Assembly (NCBI RefSeq): GCF_029227915.1
Contig: NC_079881.1
Coordinates: 18,513,501 to 18,577,500 of the forward strand
Origin: Hydractinia symbiolongicarpus
Taxonomy: Eukaryota > Cnidaria > Hydrozoa > Anthoathecata > Hydractiniidae
Length of the DNA stretch: 64,000 nucleotides
Direction: 5' to 3'
Both the position numbers and the translations under genes were made by a program. A model generated the notes under the pieces. The model had not been told where the DNA came from and searched no databases. It saw nothing but the letters and a program-made list of their open reading frames with translations. The first letter of the stretch is position 1; every line of letters begins with the position of its first letter. Positions 1 through 8,816 of this stretch are shown in pieces.

Positions 1-279
1 TCTGAGACCACATAAAATTGGTACATGTCGTCATCGAGCTCACGAAGGCTTTTACCCGCTTTTATTTGTTTCTCCCTTTCTGTCGAAAACCAATCGAGTT
101 TGGCTTGCCGGTCCCTGATCCATATGGCCTGAGCTGTATTGCGCCTTTCAACAGCCTCATTGTGCCGCTTACGTTCGGCCTCCCCATGCCCTGAGAGTTT
201 GCTAAATAAATAATTTGATCCCGAAAATGCAAAGGGCATTTATGGCCGCCCCAGCCACTATAGCAGCTATTGTGTCCAT
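1..279 (-). pseudogene. Membrane-anchored charged protein of the virus-like element (5' part, frameshifted)
   Basis: The ATG at 279-277 directly follows the TAA stop of the upstream frame (280-282), a compact viral-type junction. The first 24 or so residues are hydrophobic and Ala/Ile-rich, so a signal anchor is likely. That frame stops at about 202. An open frame continues in another phase from about 210 to the left edge and encodes a strongly charged, probably helical segment rich in Arg, Lys, Glu and Gln with regular Ala/Leu spacing. The original product was probably a short transmembrane head followed by a long charged helix. The gene runs off the window, so its length is unknown. No family is recognised with confidence. 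Structural or membrane roles fit the context, but that is inference. Confidence 0.4.
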
Positions 280-1378
280 TTATTTAATATTCAACACGAT
301 CGAGCCTACCGTCCAGGACATTAAGCTTTGTAACAGATACACGAAGCACCTACACTCACCGGTTCCATCGGCCTCTTTGGTGATATGCAGGGTTATGCCA
401 TTACTTAGACGCTGCAAGGGCCTTCCACTACCATGTAGCACGTGATCGGGTGAGCTACGGAAGTCTACAAATAGGGCATACCCTTCATTGAAAAATTGCC
501 CGATGGTGACATTGGAATTCCCGCGCCTGCCAGAAAAGTTAAGGATTTGTACGAGATGATCCTTGGGTAACATTGCGTGAGAGTAAAGCTCATTAGGTTC
601 CCCCTCGACAGTGACGCTGATCTTCCGATTTTTGGGTTGTAAAACGTTTCGTTAACACCGGCATAGGGTGCGCACACTTTTCCAGGGTCTATGAATAATA
701 GCAGGACACCTTTGAACGATTCTAATGGTGAGTCGATTTGAATGTTGTAGCTGGTATGGACCTTTATCATAGTAAGCACCTTCATCCTGAGTACTCTTTC
801 ATAAGGCAGGGTCACTTGCCAGGCCTTCATTAGTAATCTTATCAAATTCAAGTCTGATATTGCTAATTTTATACGTATCATCAGCCGGCTTGGCTCCCGT
901 GCTTCCGCGGCTCGGTTCCTGCATCCTTGATGACGTCGCTGTAAGGCGCAAAATTGATGATGAATTGCAATCTGCCGTACAGGCCTTCCGGATATAGGGG
1001 GAGGTCCAGTGTCAACTCAAACATTTTTCCTATGGGTGTGAAGAAGGTGTTTCCGTAGGCCTGAACGATGGCTTTCTCTTCATCCGTTCCGACGTGACTG
1101 GTGGTCTTGACCTGCAGGGCCCTGATTGTGCCGTCATTAGGGTTAATACCCTCCTATATAAGGTTATCGTTGCGCTCAAACTTGGATAGCCAGAGATCTC
1201 GGTACAATGCCAAAATGTTGTAGTTGGAGATATTTTGAACCTCTTCGACGTACAGATCTTCTTTCAGGTCGATGGTTGAGGGTGTATGAGAAATCTGCAC
1301 TCTTTGTCGGCGCACCTTCATACCTAATAGCTGTTTGCTATCGGCCTAGGGATCCATCAATGTACCGTATGCGTTCAT
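280..1378 (-). pseudogene. Capsid-like structural protein candidate, multiply frameshifted
   Basis: Coding signal is continuous from an ATG at 1378 to the stop at 280-282 (about 366 codons) but spread over three frames. There is an early in-frame stop near 1349, another near 1158, and shifts near 905, 835-780 and 660-600. The surviving pieces are rich in beta-strand-like alternation with many aromatic, Pro and Gly residues. Motifs include FYNPKI, VLLLFIDP and a C-terminal HGSGR segment, and the composition is that of a jelly-roll shell protein. From memory the pieces resemble a widespread uncharacterised cnidarian element protein. I see no diagnostic motif that separates a double jelly-roll capsid from a penton or another structural protein. 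The start lies 30 bp from the divergent start at 1409, so one AT-rich spacer serves both genes. The copy is clearly non-functional as it stands. Confidence 0.45.
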
Positions 1379-1408
1379 TATATATTTATTATATAGCTGT
1401 AAATAAAG
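1379..1408. promoter_or_regulatory. 30-bp AT-rich spacer between divergent element genes
   Basis: Only 30 bases separate the minus-strand ATG (1378) from the plus-strand ATG (1409). The spacer is almost all A/T, with TATATTTA-like stretches, and ends in ATAAAG next to the plus-strand ATG. Promoters for both genes would have to overlap here. That it is a promoter is inferred from position and composition. Confidence 0.35.
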
Positions 1409-1594
1409 ATGGCTAATAACCCGGGATATGATTTTACAGACGAGAAAGAGATAGGTAAGCATGATGATAAAGGCGACAGAGAGGATACGCAACAGTCGAC
1501 GCAACTCCCCGGAACGGAGCAACTTCCATCAATATCAGGACAGCAGCAGGGTAGTTCGATATATAGAATTACCAAATCTATACTACAAAAATAG
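1409..1594 (+). CDS. Short acidic ORF, probably the N-terminal part of the next frame
   Basis: This 61-residue frame starts at an ATG directly preceded by ATAAAG, the same sequence that precedes the starts at 3913 and 5253. The product is hydrophilic, rich in Asp, Lys, Gln and Ser, with no membrane segment. It stops at 1592-1594. The next frame opens about 5 bases later in another phase, with the same polar character, and runs into the 335-codon ORF. I think the two were once one protein, separated by a frameshift near 1590-1600. A GTAAGT at 1595-1600 could also be read as a splice donor, but nothing else in this element looks spliced. No family is recognised. Confidence 0.45.
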   Translation: MANNPGYDFTDEKEIGKHDDKGDREDTQQSTQLPGTEQLPSISGQQQGSSIYRITKSILQK

Positions 1595-1669
1595 GTAAGT
1601 GATTTTTATATACATATTAATAATAATTGGAATCTTGGACCTCTGGATGAAACCTGGGTAGATGTAAAC

Positions 1670-2677
1670 GTGACCAATGGTAACTTCGATTTTGAGGATG
1701 GGCAGCTTACCAAGAGGAATGAGACCGGGTTCCTAGCATTAAGTACATTAAAAAATAATGGTCTTACTGCTCGATATATTCGTGATATGGGCTTTACCGA
1801 CTATCGCTCTACGCCCAACAAGATGGAGGTAGTCCGGAAACTCGCGATGAAGGTTGATGCTATTGTTAATGAAGGTGAGGAGGACCCTGGTGAGATGATT
1901 CAGATGAAGACGATTAATAATATCAGGAGAATTATGCATGATGCTGAGACCCTTACGGAGGAAACGCCATTCTCCACTGCGGGAAGCCTTACGGAGGAAA
2001 CCTCATTCTCTGGTAAATTCACTGAACGTGAATTAACAGGGCTTGATCTTGAACTCCAAACATACCAAGGGAATATTAAAAGCCTGGAAAATAAAATAGC
2101 CTCGTATAATGTAAATATTAAAAATTCGGAAGGTAGTATTAAAACGATCAAGAACCAGGTAGATGCCGATGGTGAAATTCACGAAGGCATGAAGGAGGCT
2201 ATTGGTAAGCTTGAGAGGGGCATTAAAAAGATGAATGATGAAAGGGATGCTTTGCAGGAGAAGGTTAAAGAGCTTAACCGTGTTATTTACAGCCAATTGA
2301 GAAATATTAAAGACACACTTTTAAAGGTCTCTGGGGATGATAAAACCCTGCTTGAAAAATTTAAGATATTATTCAAGGAGCAAGGTCTTACCATTGCAAG
2401 TGTGGTCTCTGCCGTAAGTCTACTAATTTCCACCATCGTACTCTCTGTTACAGGGGGGAGCGCTGGTGGTGCTGTAGGAGGAAGTGGCGCAGCGGGTGGT
2501 GAAAAAGGGTTTGTACAAAAGCAACTTGAAAGGCTTAGAAATTTTGTCAAATATTTGGCGGGTAAAGCAGGTGCCGCATTGCCCGGAGTCATCGGTACGG
2601 TGGTGTCGTTCCTTCTTAGAGTAGTGTCAACTATCGTTACATATGCGGCCAAGCATCTGTATATGGCAATTGTGTGA
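1670..2677 (+). CDS. Coiled-coil protein with Gly-rich hydrophobic C-terminus
   Basis: This is the longest intact frame of the virus-like block (335 codons). It has no ATG near its 5' end and the frame is open from about 1600, so it probably continues the 1409-1594 frame. Residues 1-110 are mixed polar and include a near-duplicated ETPFS/ETSFS segment. About 118-215 is strongly helical, with heptad-like Leu/Ile spacing (coiled coil). Around 240-262 lies a hydrophobic stretch (IASVVSAVSLLISTIVLSV), then a Gly/Ala-rich linker and an amphipathic or hydrophobic tail with a GVIGTVVSFLLRVVSTIV segment. Coiled coil plus membrane-seeking tail suggests a structural or membrane-interacting virion component. 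It ends 38 bases before the converging minus-strand gene. I recall similar uncharacterised proteins in cnidarian repeats; no function is known to me. Confidence 0.6.
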   Translation: MTNGNFDFEDGQLTKRNETGFLALSTLKNNGLTARYIRDMGFTDYRSTPNKMEVVRKLAMKVDAIVNEGEEDPGEMIQMKTINNIRRIMHDAETLTEETPFSTAGSLTEETSFSGKFTERELTGLDLELQTYQGNIKSLENKIASYNVNIKNSEGSIKTIKNQVDADGEIHEGMKEAIGKLERGIKKMNDERDALQEKVKELNRVIYSQLRNIKDTLLKVSGDDKTLLEKFKILFKEQGLTIASVVSAVSLLISTIVLSVTGGSAGGAVGGSGAAGGEKGFVQKQLERLRNFVKYLAGKAGAALPGVIGTVVSFLLRVVSTIVTYAAKHLYMAIV

Positions 2678-2714
2678 GCTGCCGGGCTTGTAGTACTATA
2701 CGTAAAATAAGCCC

Positions 2715-3908
2715 TCATTTTTTTCGTAACCATATATAGGCCAAGATTACACCTACCCCTATGGTGATTAATGAGGCCCTGCTATCCTCATGCTGATTTG
2801 TCCCTCTAAAACGTATGGGGGTGCCACCCCCACCCTTTTGTCCTACAATTTCTTGCCCTGCTGTAGGCGTGGGAGGTATGGTATGATCGGGGGTATTTAT
2901 GGATATTTTTGCAGTATGCTTGAGGGGTGCAGTATGCCGCACAATAGGCTTGTTCTTTAGGTCAAGCCTGATACCAATCATCGCACTTGCAGGGGCAATC
3001 AAAATATTATTATTGTACCCGAAAATATTGCCTATACGCAGATTCATATCGGAGGGTAGCATGTACACGTGATGCATGACAGCGAAGTTCACTGGAGTCC
3101 TCGCATATTGCAATACCTTCTGGATTTCGGTAATGTCATGGCTTACATTTTCCTGATGTTGGACCATACCCTCAAATTTTTGTACCAGAATTTGTCTTGC
3201 TGTATAATTATCAGCACCGGTTGCTAGAAGGGATGCCTTGGTACCTGCTTGCGATCCCAGCAACAGGACCACGTAGACGCGAATACTCTCGCTAAGCTTG
3301 GTGAGACCCTCTGACGTCAGACCTTGACTTGTCGGCATGATGAATTTTGCCCAATCACCGTCAACTTGGGGCCACCATCTACCATCTGTCAACGACGACA
3401 TGACGGCTTTAAACTTGTACAAGGCATTGGGATCTGCACCGTAGTCGCGTCATACCTGTGCATACCCAGAGCTCAATATGGGTTTTTATACCGTGAAAAG
3501 CCATCACTGTAAGGCATGGGTACCTTTCATTCTTTCCAGAATACGACGCATATGGTAATAGACATGGAATTTAAAAATGCTGTTGATAAGGGGTACGGAG
3601 CCCGTCATGTGTCTGCTACAGATGCCTAATGAAGTAGTTGCGCAATGGGTAGCGAAATTGACCTGAATATTCCAATAGTCCAACGCCTGCCCTTTCCAAT
3701 TCACATTAAAAGTCTAAAATTCTGGCCTTGCTTCCTACCAAGGAGTTAAACGCCTGGGGAGATATGTTAATCTGGACCTTTGACACTCCTGTATACCTTA
3801 CCTTCCACTAAAGGGGTCCACGGACCGTCTGGAGTTCTTTTTAACGGACGTCTACCACCATGAGAAGAACGTCACTTTTTCAATATAACCATGTGCACTC
3901 TCATACAT
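2715..3908 (-). pseudogene. Second structural-type gene of the element; C-terminal 235 codons intact
   Basis: An open frame of 235 codons (3422-2715) ends in a hydrophobic segment followed by Arg-Lys-Lys, a classic C-terminal tail anchor. Before it lies a Pro/Gly-rich linker, and before that a folded part containing a DGRWWPQ motif. Upstream, coding-like pieces in other phases (3504-3704 and about 3720-3908) have the same amino-acid style, so the gene probably began near the ATG at 3908 and was broken by several frameshifts and stops near 3850, 3720-3700, 3500 and 3450. That start would lie only 4 bases from the divergent ATG at 3913. Product and function are unknown. A tail-anchored virion or membrane protein is the simplest reading. 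Confidence 0.45.
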
Positions 3909-3912
3909 AAAG

Positions 3913-4358
3913 ATGAGCGATATAGCTAAGTTGTACCTAAATTTACCGAGTGCACCTGTGCAAGGCCCTGATCAGGATGAGGGCCAGGAATACAGGCTCA
4001 AAAAAAATTGATGATATTGAAAAGTATCTCCGAAATGAAATAAAGAAGCGGGACAGGCTTGCGAAGAAGTTTAAAATGCATGGGACCTGGGCACGATTTT
4101 GCGACCATGGTCTGTTTGGTGTGAGTGTGATTACGTCCGGACTTGGTATTGGAGCGATAGCCTCAGGCTTAGGATTCCCCTTGGCCATTGCCATGGGAGG
4201 ACTACGAGTACAGTCTAATCAGTAGGGAAAAGGAGAGGTATATGCTACTAAAGGAACAAATGCGGCAGCGGTTCAATAGGATTGTTAACAGCATCAATGA
4301 GCAAGAGCGTGCCCAGTTGGTTGCCAGGGACAGGGATGAGAAAAGAGATGCAGGATAA
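3913..4358 (+). pseudogene. Small charged/membrane protein, frameshifted twice
   Basis: An ATG at 3913 preceded by ATAAAG starts a frame that meets a stop just after an eight-base A run (about 4001-4009). Slippage there is the likely cause. The frame then continues in the phase 3950-4225: a Lys/Arg-rich helix (KKIDDIEKYLRNEIKKRD), then a hydrophobic Gly/Ile/Ala-rich region of about 35 residues (probable membrane hairpin). A second shift near 4205-4215 leads to a charged, Gln/Arg/Glu-rich C-terminus that stops at 4356-4358. The order charged helix, hydrophobic hairpin, charged tail is clear. No known family is assigned. From memory, close relatives occur as repetitive uncharacterised proteins in cnidarians. 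Confidence 0.45.
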
Positions 4359-4362
4359 GATT

Positions 4363-4671
4363 TTAAAAAACGTACCAACATTCTGTGATGTGTGCCTGTG
4401 GGTAGTGGTTTTTGCCCTGTACATATACTGATGAAAAGGCTAGAATAGCGCTGCCTTGGCAGGGCTCATCGTAGGGTACAGAAATACCATAGAATTTGGT
4501 GGTATTTGTGTCCTTGTAATATTGGAGTTTGGCATTAATATAACGATCCTTTTTTACAGGCTCTGTCGTTAAAGAATAACTCTTCGACTTTTGACCATAT
4601 TTGACGATATTTTGCGATTCAATCCAGATACTCCTCAAAATCCAGACTCGTTGCCGGTGACGCATTTGCAT
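4363..4671 (-). CDS. Unrecognised ORF of the virus-like element
   Basis: This 102-codon frame starts at an ATG at 4671 and ends only 5 bases from the end of the converging plus-strand gene, so packing is as tight as elsewhere in the block. The N-terminal third is basic. The rest is rich in Tyr, Ser, Thr and short hydrophobic beta-type stretches with two Cys, and ends in an aromatic WYVF. It may be the downstream half of a gene whose upstream half is the frame at 4697-4990: the 25-base gap has no promoter-like sequence and the composition matches. No function is recognised. Confidence 0.35.
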   Translation of the reverse strand: MQMRHRQRVWILRSIWIESQNIVKYGQKSKSYSLTTEPVKKDRYINAKLQYYKDTNTTKFYGISVPYDEPCQGSAILAFSSVYVQGKNHYPQAHITECWYVF

Positions 4672-4696
4672 TATATTTACTCACCCCATTCGGAGA

Positions 4697-4990
4697 CTAG
4701 GTTTTAGGCGTCTTTACCCTGAGAACTATCACAAGGTCCTGTGTATGATACCCTATCACATATCGTTTGTCCTTACCTCCGTTAGAGGGCATGGCTTCTG
4801 ATATAGTCAGGTATTCTACATTAATATCATCGATATCTGTAAACGTAGCAGCAAAATTGTAGAGTATATTACATTTAACAAGCTCGTTCTCAAATTTAAG
4901 CATCTTGTTTATTGTATATTTTGAATGACTGCAGAGAATAACATGCCATCGTACATACGCAGCCACCTCCGTTATATGTGATATATTCAT
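4697..4990 (-). CDS. Unrecognised ORF of the virus-like element
   Basis: This 97-codon frame has an ATG at 4990 without the ATAAAG leader seen at other starts. The sequence alternates hydrophobic and polar residues (beta-rich) and includes DIDDINVEYLTISEAMPSNG, with no membrane segment. It is followed after 25 bases by 4363-4671 in a different phase. The two may be one broken gene or two small genes. A receptor-binding or minor structural role would fit the context, but nothing specific shows it. Confidence 0.35.
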   Translation of the reverse strand: MNISHITEVAAYVRWHVILCSHSKYTINKMLKFENELVKCNILYNFAATFTDIDDINVEYLTISEAMPSNGGKDKRYVIGYHTQDLVIVLRVKTPKT

Positions 4991-5091
4991 GATAGCAGTA
5001 CCAGCATAACATTTTACCGCTTACTACGAACCTACGCCCTCAGGTACATTTGTCATATGCATCGAGTACCCTTTCACAGTCGTCGCAATGC

Positions 5092-5253
5092 TCATTCATT
5101 TATTAGGTTGTCATCCTTAATCCTCCGTTCATTAGACCCCTCCTTCACCTCCCGTACGAATGCCAGGATTACAAGAGTTAGGAATAGACCGATGGCAGTA
5201 AGAAAGGTCATGAAAATCAAACTTTTCAGACTATATTGACAGTTGATACACAT
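5092..5253 (-). CDS. 53-residue single-span membrane protein
   Basis: An intact small frame. The ATG at 5253 is directly preceded by ATAAAG, like the starts at 1409 and 3913. The product begins with MCINC, has one strong hydrophobic segment at about residues 13-33 (FMTFLTAIGLFLTLVILAFV), then a charged tail rich in Arg, Glu, Lys, Asp and Asn. Cys-containing short head, one span and charged tail are the shape of a small virion or viroporin-like membrane protein, though no homologue is named. Its TGA stop lies inside an ATGA overlap with another short frame that runs to about 5025. The shared leader and intact frame make it more believable than chance. Confidence 0.5.
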   Translation of the reverse strand: MCINCQYSLKSLIFMTFLTAIGLFLTLVILAFVREVKEGSNERRIKDDNLINE

Positions 5254-5296
5254 CTTTATTTAGTTATCTTGCAACATTTGCTGTAAAATAACATTT

Positions 5297-6010
5297 TCAG
5301 GCCAACCCCCAATACTTTTTGAGACCTACCTTTTCATCCTCCGAAAAGCACCAATCGATGACCCTATCCGGATGCCAGGCTATTGGAAGAAGATCCTCCT
5401 TAATTCCGGCCTTTTCGGATTTCCTCCGGCAATAGGCAGAGAGTAGTTCGACCTCCTCATCGGCAACCCTGTTGCATATGTGCTGGGTGACAAACCAGTC
5501 CGGCACAAACTCGAACAGCCAAAAATGATTTTCAACAGCCTTGTTACACATGTCTTGTGTCTTGAACCGGTACGGTATATATTCGAGCATTTCGGGATTC
5601 TTTTCGGTGGCCTTGCTACATATGTCTTGCGTCATAAACCGATCTGGTACATACTCAAACATGTCGGGATCTTTTTCGGCAGCCTTGTTACACATATCTT
5701 GCACTATAAACCGATCTGGTATATACCGTAGCAGGTGGGGCTCCTCCTCAACGATCTTGATCCCATGCTTCGCGTTTTAAGATGATCTGGTACATACTTG
5801 AACAACCAAAAATGATTTTCAACAGCCTTGTCACATATATCCTGCGTCATGAACTGATCTGGTATATGTCGAAATATGTTGGGATTCTCCTTAATAATCC
5901 TGTTAAAATATTCATGTTTTTCAATTAAATTGATAAGATCGGCCTTATTTAAAGCTGAATAACATTGAAGGCCTCGTTTTTTGGCCAGCAATCTTAACGC
6001 GGATAATGTT
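5297..6010 (-). pseudogene. Tandem-repeat protein (DUF4116-like repeats) with SAP-like N-terminus, frameshifted
   Basis: Two abutting frames (5991-5704 and 5704-5297) carry about five copies of a repeat of about 33 residues with the pattern TQD(I/M)C-K-(A)-E followed by an aromatic stretch and (Y/F)(V/I)PD-F. This matches the general logic of DUF4116-type helical repeats known from giant viruses and protists. The N-terminal part (LLAKKRGLQCYSALNKADL) looks like a SAP/Rho-N type helix-extended-helix motif, often DNA-binding. The C-terminus after the repeats is non-repetitive and includes WHPDRVIDWCF. One frameshift near 5765 splits the repeat array, and no ATG is present at the upstream end, where the frame meets a stop near 6024. 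The function of such repeats is unknown to me; protein interaction is likely. Confidence 0.5.
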
Positions 6011-6140
6011 TTACCTTCTATTTGCTATTATTGTTTTTTTCTTTTAATATTGTCGGAGGATTTCATTCTGCTCGACCTAGCGTGTTTTTATTGCGCATGC
6101 GTTGATTTTTAGAGAATTGTGTTAGAATAATTATGGGACC

Positions 6141-6158
6141 TCTGATGACGTCATCAGA
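6141..6158. promoter_or_regulatory. 18-bp palindrome containing a CRE (TGACGTCA)
   Basis: TCTGATGACGTCATCAGA is a perfect inverted repeat centred on the CREB/ATF core TGACGTCA (6146-6153). A related TGACGTCAC lies near 6275. Whether it controls any gene is unknown; the nearest gene starts 5 kb away. Confidence 0.3.
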
Positions 6159-6884
6159 ATACTAGGTCTTATGTAGATTATGGAATGGTATCGGATGGTG
6201 CTGGGTTCATAGGGACTGTGCTGTGACTCACAGTGACTATTAGGGATTGGCGTTGACTTTGCTGGGGGTTGCCATGACGTCACTTTTGTACGCGCACGCG
6301 ACTGCGCCAGAAGGAACATTTTCCTATCTCTCCATTTGCTTTCCAATGTCCATGTGATTGAAAATGCTTTCCTATTTCCACAGAAGGCAGCATCAGTGAT
6401 GAGAAACAATCTTAAGTAAGTTGGATTGAAACCTCGAAGAATTGTGACTTTCATATCATTTTATTTGTCCGTTGTGTATAGGGTTAATCGTTTGGCCGAG
6501 AAGTGCATAAAATAATGTTTAAACGAGGAAAAGATGTTTAAATGCGTAGACATAATCCTAAAATACGTGAAAAAAAGATCTTGGTCATCGGCGTAGGCAA
6601 AGCGGTTCTGTTGATAGTACTTTCGCACAGGAAATAAATTAATAATTAATAATTCAGAGGATTATGCGAACTTGTGGTATTGATTTTAAAATTAAGAAAA
6701 CATAATTCGAGTTTCATTCAATCTTTATTTTCAAAGTTTACACAAAAAAGAAACTCTATTTGTAAAACTGTTTAATAAATGATTGCTTCACATCGGAAAG
6801 ACGGTCTCTTTCGATTCAGTGGGGAAACTCACTTTTCTTTTTATGAAGTTTCATTTTTAAATAAAATTGTTTTTAAAGAAAACT

Positions 6885-7015
6885 AAATCGTCTGTGATTT
6901 ATCTGTGATTATCTTTACTTGTCTATAACTCGTCTGTAACTTGTCTGTACTCGTCTGTAAGTCGTCTGTATTCGTCTGTACCCGTCTGTTACTCGTCTAC
7001 ACACTCGTCTGTAGT
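6885..7015 (+). repeat. Degenerate tandem repeat of TCGTCTGTAA-type units
   Basis: About ten or more irregular units of the form (A/T)CTCGTCTGTAA lie head to tail, with unit length varying around 9-12 bases. It is non-coding and no nearby gene uses it. Confidence 0.6.
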
Positions 7016-7069
7016 TTTAGCACAGATCAAAGTTTTTTATAAGAGTTTTTCAAGGAAAATTGACAGTGA

Positions 7070-7135
7070 CTGAGCACTCGTTCGAATTATAGAAATATTT
7101 GAATTATAGGGATTCAAATTTCAGGGAGTCAACTG
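7070..7135 (+). mobile_element. Right end of a pogo/Tigger-like non-autonomous element
   Basis: ATTCGAA/ATTTGAA repeats lead into CAGGGAGTCAACTG, followed by a TA dinucleotide (7136-7137). The same terminal design closes the elements at 49552-50474 and about 51785-52435. The left end was not found, so the copy is truncated or decayed. Confidence 0.35.
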
Positions 7136-8529
7136 TACAAAAATCAATCAATGCTTTTCTTTTTCTTGGACATTATTAGGAAAGAGCGAATTTCAAAACC
7201 AATGGAACTGCCACTATTTACAAAAGTCGAAGAGCAGCGATGTCCATGGAAAATCCAATTCTCTTTTCTTCTTTTCAAAAATTAGATTTTTAGATCAATC
7301 CTTTCCGATAGATTACACCGATGAGAGCCCTTGTAAAGAAGTTAATAGCAAATGAATACACAAACTATTTCGAATTCGTTTCTTATCATGACCTTGTAGT
7401 AAACATGGCAACTTTGAGGTTGAAAATTTGTCATAAATTTTGCTTCGTAACGCAAATAAGATAGAATGTAAGATTAACGAAGTAAAAACTCTAACTCTGT
7501 TTCAAGTTGTCTTTTTTGTTTTCTATTTAAGGAAGTTCCTTTGATAGACTCATGTGAGCTTAGTTTCGGCAAAAGTAAAGATTATTTTTAATAAAACAGA
7601 TTTTATTTTTATGCACTTCCCGGCCATCGTAGTTGTTTGGTATAATTGCTAGAAAAAATTCTTGGAGAACCTTACTCTTATGTTCCTTCGAATTTCTAGT
7701 TGAGTAGTCTTCCCGCCTAAATATTAATAATTTGTACACAAAATCAATGGAAGTATAGATAGTTCTATTGTAAAAGGAAAGAGAAATTAATTAATTGGAT
7801 GTTCTCAATTAGTCTCAGTTAACTATTAAGAATTTTCCCTCTGGTCACAAGTGTTGAGTGATTAATAAGATGACTGCCCATTTATTTTACTCATTTTTCC
7901 AATGATTTTTTGATAAACCTCGTCCTAATAGTAAAGGGCAGGGTTATTTTTTCGGATTCCATTTGCAACGAATTAAATGTAAAAAGCCTGAAGAAACCCT
8001 GGAACTTACTGCCTCCGATATGTTTTATGTGTTGTGATGGTAACCAGTCTTTGTTGGTCTACAGGCCTTTGTTCTTTTGTTTGCGCGAAAGAAATTTCTG
8101 TGTTGCTATGATTTGTTTATAACATGGTTGCACGTACCATAATATTATATAAGATTTTACAATCGGCATACTTATTACTGCAGATGACCATTTCAAGATG
8201 GCAGACGGGAAAAAAGGCCATGTGTATATCAAAACATTCGAAAAAATATAGAGTTTATAACAAAACTTTTCGATAGTACTTGGTAAGTTGATTTAAATTA
8301 TATATAAAATCTTATATGTAATATCTCTTTTTTAAGGAACGCTTAAAACTAATATAACTAGCTATCTGTATTTTATTTCAGTTAACTACAATAGCTACCT
8401 AGCTACTAGAGACCTAAAAGCTGATAAATTTTGTCTTTAGAAGAAATTCTTGATCGTTCACTTACAGGTCCATTTACAATAAAAAGAGTATAGAAAAGGC
8501 TGGTTAGTTTGAACTACTATTGGTAGCCA

Positions 8530-8816
8530 CCCCATGAATGTTTTCTTAAGGTAGACAACTTTGTGTGCAATGTAATTTGGTACTGAGGGCAATGGGGATA
8601 TACCCTATGTATTATCTCCAGGAGGGGCCATGGCTTTAATGGGGAGTATTTAATGCTCATTTTGAGCTACACAAACCCATTTGGGGTCCACGCTCTACCA
8701 GATAACTCCCTGCAACATCACACAGTGGTGTGCCATCTCCCCAATGGCATGGCTTTGATGGGTTAATCTGGGGCTATGGAAACATTCACTCACCCATATT
8801 AAATCGCCGCTAAAAA
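8530..8816 (-). repeat. tRNA-derived SINE copy, 5'-truncated (same family as 55734-56065)
   Basis: Read on the minus strand, this stretch matches the body of the SINE at 55734-56065 over most of its length, including the blocks around GATGGCACAC, GAGTTATCTGGTAGAGCG, AGCATTAAATACTC and GGCCCCTCCTGGA. The tRNA-like head with A and B boxes is missing; the match begins at the GGCGATT that follows it. Confidence 0.75.

Larger units (their letters stand above)
1..6010. mobile_element. Decayed virus-like integrated element (part; continues left)
   Basis: At least eight frames on both strands are packed with almost no spacers. A stop and a start abut at 279/280, a 30-bp gap separates divergent starts at 1378 and 1409, and converging genes sit back to back near 2680-2715. 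This intron-free packing differs sharply from the rest of the window. Products include a capsid-like candidate, a coiled-coil protein with a Gly-rich hydrophobic tail, small membrane proteins and a repeat protein. Most frames are broken. The gene style recalls Polinton/Maverick or polinton-like viral elements, but no polymerase, integrase, packaging ATPase or terminal repeat lies within the window, so the class is unproven. The right limit near 6010 is where the last recognisable frame ends. From memory, similar gene sets recur in cnidarian genomes; I could not check this. Confidence 0.55.
6011..8529. other. Intergenic, AT-rich; no gene seen
   Basis: No frame here shows coding character. The stretch holds a palindromic CRE-like site at 6141-6158, a degenerate TCGTCTGT repeat at 6885-7015, and one end of a pogo-like element finishing at 7135. 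The G+C-richer 6130-6460 part may belong to another repeat but has no second copy in the window. Confidence 0.5.

Noticed and set aside
1595-1669. Possible 70-base intron (GTAAGT ... GGTAG)
   Set aside because: Nothing else in the compact element is spliced, and several neighbouring genes have simple frameshifts; a frameshift explains it better.
6131-6454. 107-codon minus-strand ORF
   Set aside because: No coding features or leader. I have a vague memory of similar repetitive translations, but no second copy is present here to support a repeat call.
6885-7015. CRISPR-like array
   Set aside because: Units are short, irregular and without spacers; the host is an animal.
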